Assembly (NCBI GenBank): GCA_028707275.1 | Contig: JAQTUP010000002.1 | Span: forward strand, 619,198-683,197 | From: Gallionella sp. | GTDB lineage: Bacteria > Pseudomonadota > Gammaproteobacteria > Burkholderiales > Gallionellaceae | DNA: 64,000 nucleotides | Direction of reading: 5' to 3' | Shown: in pieces, positions 59,544 through 64,000 of the stretch | Position numbering within the stretch: position 1 is the stretch's first letter | How the letters are laid out: each line of letters starts with the position of its first letter | Program-made: the position numbers and the translations under genes | Notes under the pieces: model-generated | Database searches by the model: none | The model's input: only the letters and a program-made list of their open reading frames with translations | Told to the model about the DNA's origin: nothing

Positions 59544-60299
59544 TCAGACATCCACTAACAAAACGGGGTTGAAGTCCGGATTTTCCGGCGCTCCCCCCGT
59601 CTTGCAATAGCCGCGCGGGTTGCAAATGACACGGGTTTTTTTGATTTCATAGTCGAAACTATCGTGGGTGTGCCCGTGTATCCACAGCTCGCTGCGACCC
59701 ATCAGACGATCTAAATTCGAGGCAAAACACGCCGAGAGCAGATTCTCCTTGTAGCGCCCGGCCACCGACAACGCCGAGGGCAGGTGGTGTGTCACCACCA
59801 CCGTTTTTCCGTCGTATGCCTCGTCCCTGAGCATACTTTCCAGCCAGGCGACATCCGCCTGGTTGAGTTTTGCACTGTCCTGAGGCATGAAGGTCTGCGC
59901 GCCGTAGTCGATCAGGCGAAAATCGCTCAGCCCGTTCAGCCCGGCGGCATAAGCCCAGGGGCGCTCTTCCTCGCCGAACAGGCGAAAATCCGTCCAGAGC
60001 GTTGCGCCTAAAAAACGCACCCCGCCGATAATCACCTGGGCGCGATTGAGCACATGAACGCCATAAACGTCGGCAGCTGCGGCCATCAGCTCGTTTTCTA
60101 CGCCGATCTCGGAACGGTAATACTCATGATTCCCGGGCACGTATATGATTTCATGGTCAGGCCAGGCCTGTCTGGCCTAGGCGATGCCCCGCGTGCCAGG
60201 GCAAATATCTCCGGCCAGCACGATCACATCCGCCCCGACGGTCTGTGGCTCATACGCCGAATACTCAAGATGCAGATCGCTGAGAATATGGATTTTCAT
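59544..60299 (-). pseudogene. metallophosphoesterase gene interrupted by an in-frame TAG
   Basis: From ATG at 60299 the frame reads MKIHILSDLHLEYSAYEPQT, with the GDI metal-binding site, to residue 40, then TAG (60179-60177), and goes on in the same frame with ARQAWPDHEIIYVPGNHEYY and later VVVTHHLPS and IHGHTHDSFDY to a stop at 59546. All five phosphoesterase blocks are present, so only the stop is odd. A TGG to TAG change (Trp to amber) would explain it. Either a recent pseudogene, suppression, or a sequence error. The segment after it alone (from 60140) lacks the first metal-binding motifs. Confidence 0.85.
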
Positions 60300-60320
60300 G
60301 AGGATTTTTTGTTGGAAGTC

Positions 60321-61100
60321 TCAGGCCTGTTTGTCGGCCCCTTGTCGTTGGGCGCGCTGCAAATCCAGCTCACCCGGTTTTACCACCACGCCATTGAGAT
60401 CTGTAATCCCGCGCAGCCCGACACCATACGCCTTAAATCCCAATTCATCCTGCGTATGCCGATAGTCAAGATTATCATGGTGATGGCCGTGAAAAACGCT
60501 GCCGACCCGCATGCTGCGCGCCAGTTCATCAATCGCCTTGAAACCGTAAGGATGACAGGACGGCGCTTCGTGCGTCACCAGAATATCAGCTTCTTGCATC
60601 GCAAGCGCGTAATATTCCTGGCTGAAAATACTCGACCTGTGCTTGAGCAGTCGGCCTGCCATGCTTTGCTCGTCCACCTGAAGCTGCAGGTCACCCGCCG
60701 GACTTTTTGCCAGGCGTTGTGCGTGCACAATATGCTCCCTCTCCAGATGATGCCGGTAATCGGCATAACTGTCATAGCCGGGCTCGGCAGTTTCAGGCCA
60801 CCACACCTCCTGGCGGAATACCCCGCCCAATCCTGCGATGCGCACGCCGTTAATTTCAACCACTTTGCCGTGCAAATTGCCGTGACCTGTCAGATTATCG
60901 ATCAGCTCCAGCCTGTCGGTATCGTGATTTCCGTGAATGAACCAGATTTCAGTCTTACCCAGCACCGTCGCCAGCACCTCCTCCAGGGGGCTTTTCGCCT
61001 CGATATCGCCCAGCAGAATGATCGCATCGGGGTTTAACTGTGCCACGGCTCGCTCAACGTGGGCTAAACGCCCGTGTACATCGCCAAAAAAAAGAATCAT
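60321..61100 (-). CDS. calcineurin-like metallophosphoesterase
   Basis: A 259-residue enzyme: FFGDVHGRLAHVERAV (motif I), IILLGDIEAKSP (II), WFIHGNHDT (III), DILVTHEAPSCHPYGF (IV) and VFHGHHHDNLDYR (V), all intact. It hydrolyses a phosphate ester, substrate unknown. The ATG at 61100 begins the conserved core; a frame extending to 61190 is not conserved-looking. It lies 21 bases upstream of the broken phosphoesterase gene on the same strand. Confidence 0.88.
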   Translation of the reverse strand: MILFFGDVHGRLAHVERAVAQLNPDAIILLGDIEAKSPLEEVLATVLGKTEIWFIHGNHDTDRLELIDNLTGHGNLHGKVVEINGVRIAGLGGVFRQEVWWPETAEPGYDSYADYRHHLEREHIVHAQRLAKSPAGDLQLQVDEQSMAGRLLKHRSSIFSQEYYALAMQEADILVTHEAPSCHPYGFKAIDELARSMRVGSVFHGHHHDNLDYRHTQDELGFKAYGVGLRGITDLNGVVVKPGELDLQRAQRQGADKQA

Positions 61101-61832
61101 TTCACCCCAGTCAAAAGAAAGCTCACCGGCCTGAATGAGGGTGGGTGAATTTGCATCACCCCTCGGCCTGCCGCGTATGTGACGCGTCAAGATCGCGGAT
61201 AACAGGCCGGAATTGAATTTACACCAGCGCAGGCAGATTTGCGAGTTGCACAGCGCGGCGTTTGAAGCGGCTGGACAAGCCCCCTGAACTGCCGGATAAA
61301 CTTCGGGCGGCGCAGCTCCTGAACGCCGACCGGATTCAACCTTGCCGTAAAAATATCGGGGTTTTACGGGCTATCATAATGGAGCCTCTCAAAGTTGATG
61401 AGGCAAAAAAATTGTATTCTGTGATGCTGTCCGTAAGAATCTGCAAGCACAGATGCATCGTGACACGCACGCGCCGCAAACAATAATCAAATTTTCTCCA
61501 TCCTTTCAATTTTCATGCCGTCCCTGAGATAAGAAAAGCAAAAATACCAGACTTTTCAATAAAACCGGGGAGATACAAAATAAAACAAGTCGCCGTGTCG
61601 TGTCAGCACTGACTATCCGAGTCGTTGCCGCAGTCGTTGTGCACCGTTTATTGTTTGAGCTTTTTCTCCGTTCGAATCATAATCGCCCATGCTGAGTTTC
61701 TTCCCCCTGCCCTGCGCAAGATAAGCGACGACCCGAACACGTGCTCTACCCGGTCGAATTCAAAAACGAAGGCATTCGCCGTCAGAAAATTTACTTTTAT
61801 TTACAACTTATCAGATTAAGACGAGGTATAAA
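61101..61832. other. long intergenic region, no gene assigned
   Basis: 730 bases between divergent genes. An open frame of 74 codons (61262-61486, plus) has no ribosome-binding site and no recognisable motif; a second (61625-61819) is similar. I see no RNA or repeat here that I can name. Confidence 0.5.
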
Positions 61833-62297
61833 TTGCGCTACTGGCTGATGAAATCCGAACCTGCCGATGTCAGCATTGACGACCTGGCCTCATTTCCCGA
61901 TCAAAGCGTAGCCTGGTATGGCGTGCGCAATTATCAGGCGCGCAACTTCATGCGCGACCAGATGACGATAGGCGACGGCGTGCTGTTTTATCATTCCAAC
62001 TGCAAGATCCCCGGCATCGCGGGGATTGCCCGTGTCGCCAGCGACGCTTACCCGGATGCCAAACAATTCGACAAGAGCAGCAAGTATTTTGACGAGAAAG
62101 CCACTCACGAACAGCCGCGCTGGTTCAATGTAGACGTGCAGCTGGTCAAAAAAATCGCGCTGATTCCGCTCAGCGAGTTGCGGTTGCATGCGGAACTTGC
62201 CAACATGCGTACCCTGCAACATGGCAACCGCCTGTCGATTACCCCGCTGGACCCGAGTGAGTGGAAATACATCACGACTCAACTGGCGCACGACTAA
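61833..62297 (+). CDS. EVE-domain protein
   Basis: 154 residues of a PUA-like EVE fold (RYWLMKSEPADVSIDDLASF, WYGVRNYQARNFMRD, GDGVLFYHSNCKIPGIAGIA). Such proteins may read modified bases in nucleic acid. TTG start (61833) with GAGG 7 bases before; no ATG precedes the conserved start. The TauE/SafE permease gene begins 1 base after its stop. Confidence 0.92.
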   Translation: MRYWLMKSEPADVSIDDLASFPDQSVAWYGVRNYQARNFMRDQMTIGDGVLFYHSNCKIPGIAGIARVASDAYPDAKQFDKSSKYFDEKATHEQPRWFNVDVQLVKKIALIPLSELRLHAELANMRTLQHGNRLSITPLDPSEWKYITTQLAHD

Positions 62298-62298
62298 C

Positions 62299-63096
62299 AT
62301 GGAATGGATGCTGGCCTATGCCCTGCTGGGCGCCGTCGCAGGCTTGTTAGGCGGGCTGTTTGGCATCGGCGGCGGCACTGTGCTCGTGCCGGTGCTGTTA
62401 TTCCTGTTCGATGCACAGCACTTTGCGCCCGAACATATGCTGCATCTGGCGCTGGGCACCTCCATGGCGACCATCATCTTCACCGCACTGGCCAGCCTGT
62501 ACAAACACCATCAGCACCATGCCGTAAACTGGGGCGTGGTGCGCACCATCACACCCGGCATATTGATCGGCACGGGGCTGGGCACGCTGCTGGCCACCAG
62601 TATCCCGCCACTTTTTCTGGGACTTTTTTTTGCATTGTTCGTCTGTTTCGCCGCAGCTCAAATCCTGCTCGACATACGCCCGAAAGTCTCACGACAACTG
62701 CCCGAAAAAACCGGCATCAGGCTGTTTGGCATATTCGCCGGGAGCCTGAGCAGTCTGGTGTCAATTGGCGGCGGTACAGTGGTCATTCCCTTCCTGCTCT
62801 GGTGTAACCTGAGTATTCGTCAGGCAATCGGCACCTCGGCCGCGATCAGCTTTCCGGTCGCCATCGGAGGCACAACAGGTTATGTGGTGACAGGCATGAA
62901 CACCGCAGGACTCCCGCCATTCACACTGGGCTACGTCTATCTGCCCTGTTTGCTGTGGACAGCCGCCGCCAGCGTCATCACAGCCCCCCTGGGCGCCAAA
63001 GCTGCGCACCAGATGAATATAGAGGTTTTACGCAAGCTGTTTGCGGTGCTGCTCCTGGCGCTTGCCAGCAAATTATTGCTCAGGGTACTGGCTTAG
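62299..63096 (+). CDS. TauE/SafE-family permease
   Basis: A 265-residue membrane protein with about eight helices and the duplicated family motifs GLLGGLFGIGGGTVLVPVLL and SSLVSIGGGTVVIPFLLWC. Members export sulfite, sulfonates or other anions. The ATG at 62299 follows the EVE gene by 1 base, so they are co-translated. No sulfur gene is near, so the anion is unknown. Confidence 0.92.
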   Translation: MEWMLAYALLGAVAGLLGGLFGIGGGTVLVPVLLFLFDAQHFAPEHMLHLALGTSMATIIFTALASLYKHHQHHAVNWGVVRTITPGILIGTGLGTLLATSIPPLFLGLFFALFVCFAAAQILLDIRPKVSRQLPEKTGIRLFGIFAGSLSSLVSIGGGTVVIPFLLWCNLSIRQAIGTSAAISFPVAIGGTTGYVVTGMNTAGLPPFTLGYVYLPCLLWTAAASVITAPLGAKAAHQMNIEVLRKLFAVLLLALASKLLLRVLA

Positions 63097-63143
63097 TTGC
63101 CAGACTTATCCGCAGATTAAATCGCTGTTTCCAGGTGAACCCC

Positions 63144-64000
63144 ATGGTCTCCATCCATAGCAAAACGACCCGTCAGTTAGCCGACACGCCATCCTGGCTT
63201 GACACCCTGACGCCCTCTTACACGGCACCCGAGCTGGATGTGATACGTCGCGCCTCGGAACTGGCAGAACCGCTCTATGCCGGGCAGACGGGACTGACCC
63301 GCACGCCTCTCATGCAGCATGCACTGGGTTCGGCCTCCATCCTGGTTGCCATGAACATGGATTTTGAAACCATTGCGGCCACTATCTTGCACGCCGTACC
63401 TGATTTTATGGACGACTGGGCCGAGAAACTCAAAACCGGCTTCGGTCATAACATCACGGCGCTGGTAGAGGGAATCTCGCGCATGGAGCATATCCGGCAG
63501 TTTAGCGAGATGCGCGGCACAGACAAGCAAACTGATGACGCCGCGCAGACAGAAAACCTGCGCAAGATGCTGCTGGCGATGGTCAGCGACATTCGCGTGG
63601 TGCTCATCAAACTGGCCGAACGCACCCAGACCCTGCGGGGCCTGGCGAGCGTCAGCGCCGACGAGCAAAGGATCATTGCACAGGAGACTCAAGACCTGTT
63701 CGCGCCTTTGGCCAACCGTATGGGCGTATGGCAGATAAAATGGGAGCTCGAAGACTTGTCCGTGCGCTACCTGAATCCTGATCTGTATAAAAAGGTGGCC
63801 CGGCTGCTCGATGAACGCCGCGTTGACCGTGAACGCTACATCAGCGACGTGGTTGCCACATTGAAACGGGCATTGCACGAAGCCGGGATTACGGCTGAGG
63901 TGACGGGCAGGCCCAAGCATATCTACAGCATCATCAACAAGATGAAGCGCAAACATCTGGATTTCGACCAGCTGTACGACGTGCGCGCCGTGCGCATCCT
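63144..64000 (+). CDS. relA: GTP pyrophosphokinase RelA (5' part)
   Basis: Stringent-response (p)ppGpp synthetase; 285 codons are in the window, and the C-terminal part lies outside. The N-terminal hydrolase-like domain shows TPLMQHALGSASILVAMNMD and ATILHAVPDF, where the HD pair of an active SpoT is replaced by His-Ala, so hydrolase activity is unlikely and RelA is preferred over SpoT. VVLIKLAERTQTLRGL and FAPLANRMGVWQIKWELEDL follow, and the synthetase domain begins near GRPKHIYSIINKM. ATG at 63144 with AGGTG site. Confidence 0.92.
   Translation, partial: MVSIHSKTTRQLADTPSWLDTLTPSYTAPELDVIRRASELAEPLYAGQTGLTRTPLMQHALGSASILVAMNMDFETIAATILHAVPDFMDDWAEKLKTGFGHNITALVEGISRMEHIRQFSEMRGTDKQTDDAAQTENLRKMLLAMVSDIRVVLIKLAERTQTLRGLASVSADEQRIIAQETQDLFAPLANRMGVWQIKWELEDLSVRYLNPDLYKKVARLLDERRVDRERYISDVVATLKRALHEAGITAEVTGRPKHIYSIINKMKRKHLDFDQLYDVRAVRI

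Noticed and set aside
60054-61037. 327-codon plus-strand open frame
   Set aside because: Antisense to two metallophosphoesterase genes; no start signals or motifs.
61262-61486. 74-codon plus-strand frame in the long spacer
   Set aside because: No ribosome-binding site, no motif, basic low-confidence sequence; not enough to call a gene.

Overview
The window comes from a betaproteobacterial chromosome, most likely the Nitrosomonadales and plausibly a Gallionellaceae-like iron- or sulfur-oxidising lineage. This placement is inferred from gene content and protein style (cobalamin synthesis next to a BtuB receptor, tol-pal followed by queE/queC, zapA followed by 6S RNA, an NrsF-type anti-sigma factor, a UbiA/MenA-like prenyltransferase, HrpA). 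No marker gene in the window settles the genus. Most of it is dense, ordinary core chromosome with many 1-4 base stop/start overlaps. Two segments look acquired: a type III restriction-modification operon (20.4-26.4 kb) and an AT-rich phage-resistance gene (50.8-52.7 kb).

Layout. 1-8.75 kb, minus strand: a cobalamin riboswitch with a clear terminator hairpin, then btuB, a membrane protein, cobO, cbiA, bluB, cbiB, cobD and cobQ, so uptake and late synthesis of B12 appear to be read as one unit. 8.8-9.7 kb: a coiled-coil cell-division gene, zapA and 6S RNA. 9.9-12.1 kb: a two-gene unit with a Roadblock-like small protein and a 599-residue fusion of a degenerate ABC ATPase, an Ala/Pro/Glu linker and a dual-specificity phosphatase; this is the most novel-looking system here. 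12.2-20.3 kb, minus: a DUF445 protein, tRNA-Thr and tRNA-Lys, queC, queE and the complete ybgC-tolQ-tolR-tolA-tolB-pal-cpoB envelope operon.

20.4-26.4 kb, minus: an AbrB-like protein, a type III methylase, a DUF1016/YhcG nuclease and a type III helicase-nuclease, all overlapping by ATGA. Several families of palindromic repeats have inserted in frame inside mod and res, and also inside cobQ. 26.7-38.5 kb: a SEC-C protein, prenyltransferase, YebC, ParA, malic enzyme, cold-shock protein, Hsp20 with a SAP-like partner, and HrpA. 38.8-45.3 kb, plus: an ECF sigma/NrsF pair, a cNMP-CBS-nucleotidyltransferase protein, a DEDDh exonuclease and a DUF485/acetate-type symporter pair. 46-50.3 kb: a stand-alone CheB, small stress proteins, a ferritin-like protein, YidB and EttA.

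50.8-52.7 kb: an AIPR-type abortive-infection protein of foreign base composition, bracketed by inverted copies of a dispersed repeat. 53-64 kb: a B12-binding radical SAM protein, a DUF1963 membrane protein, an apparently leaderless 33-codon peptide plus terminator ahead of an EamA transporter, pepD, two metallophosphoesterase genes (one broken by an in-frame amber codon), an EVE-domain protein, a TauE/SafE permease and the first part of relA.

The window is notable for small repeats: palindromes related to REP elements, two heptanucleotide tandem arrays, two MITE-like elements and at least four copies of a repeat whose core is a long inverted repeat. No CRISPR array, prophage, insertion-sequence transposase or rRNA gene was seen.
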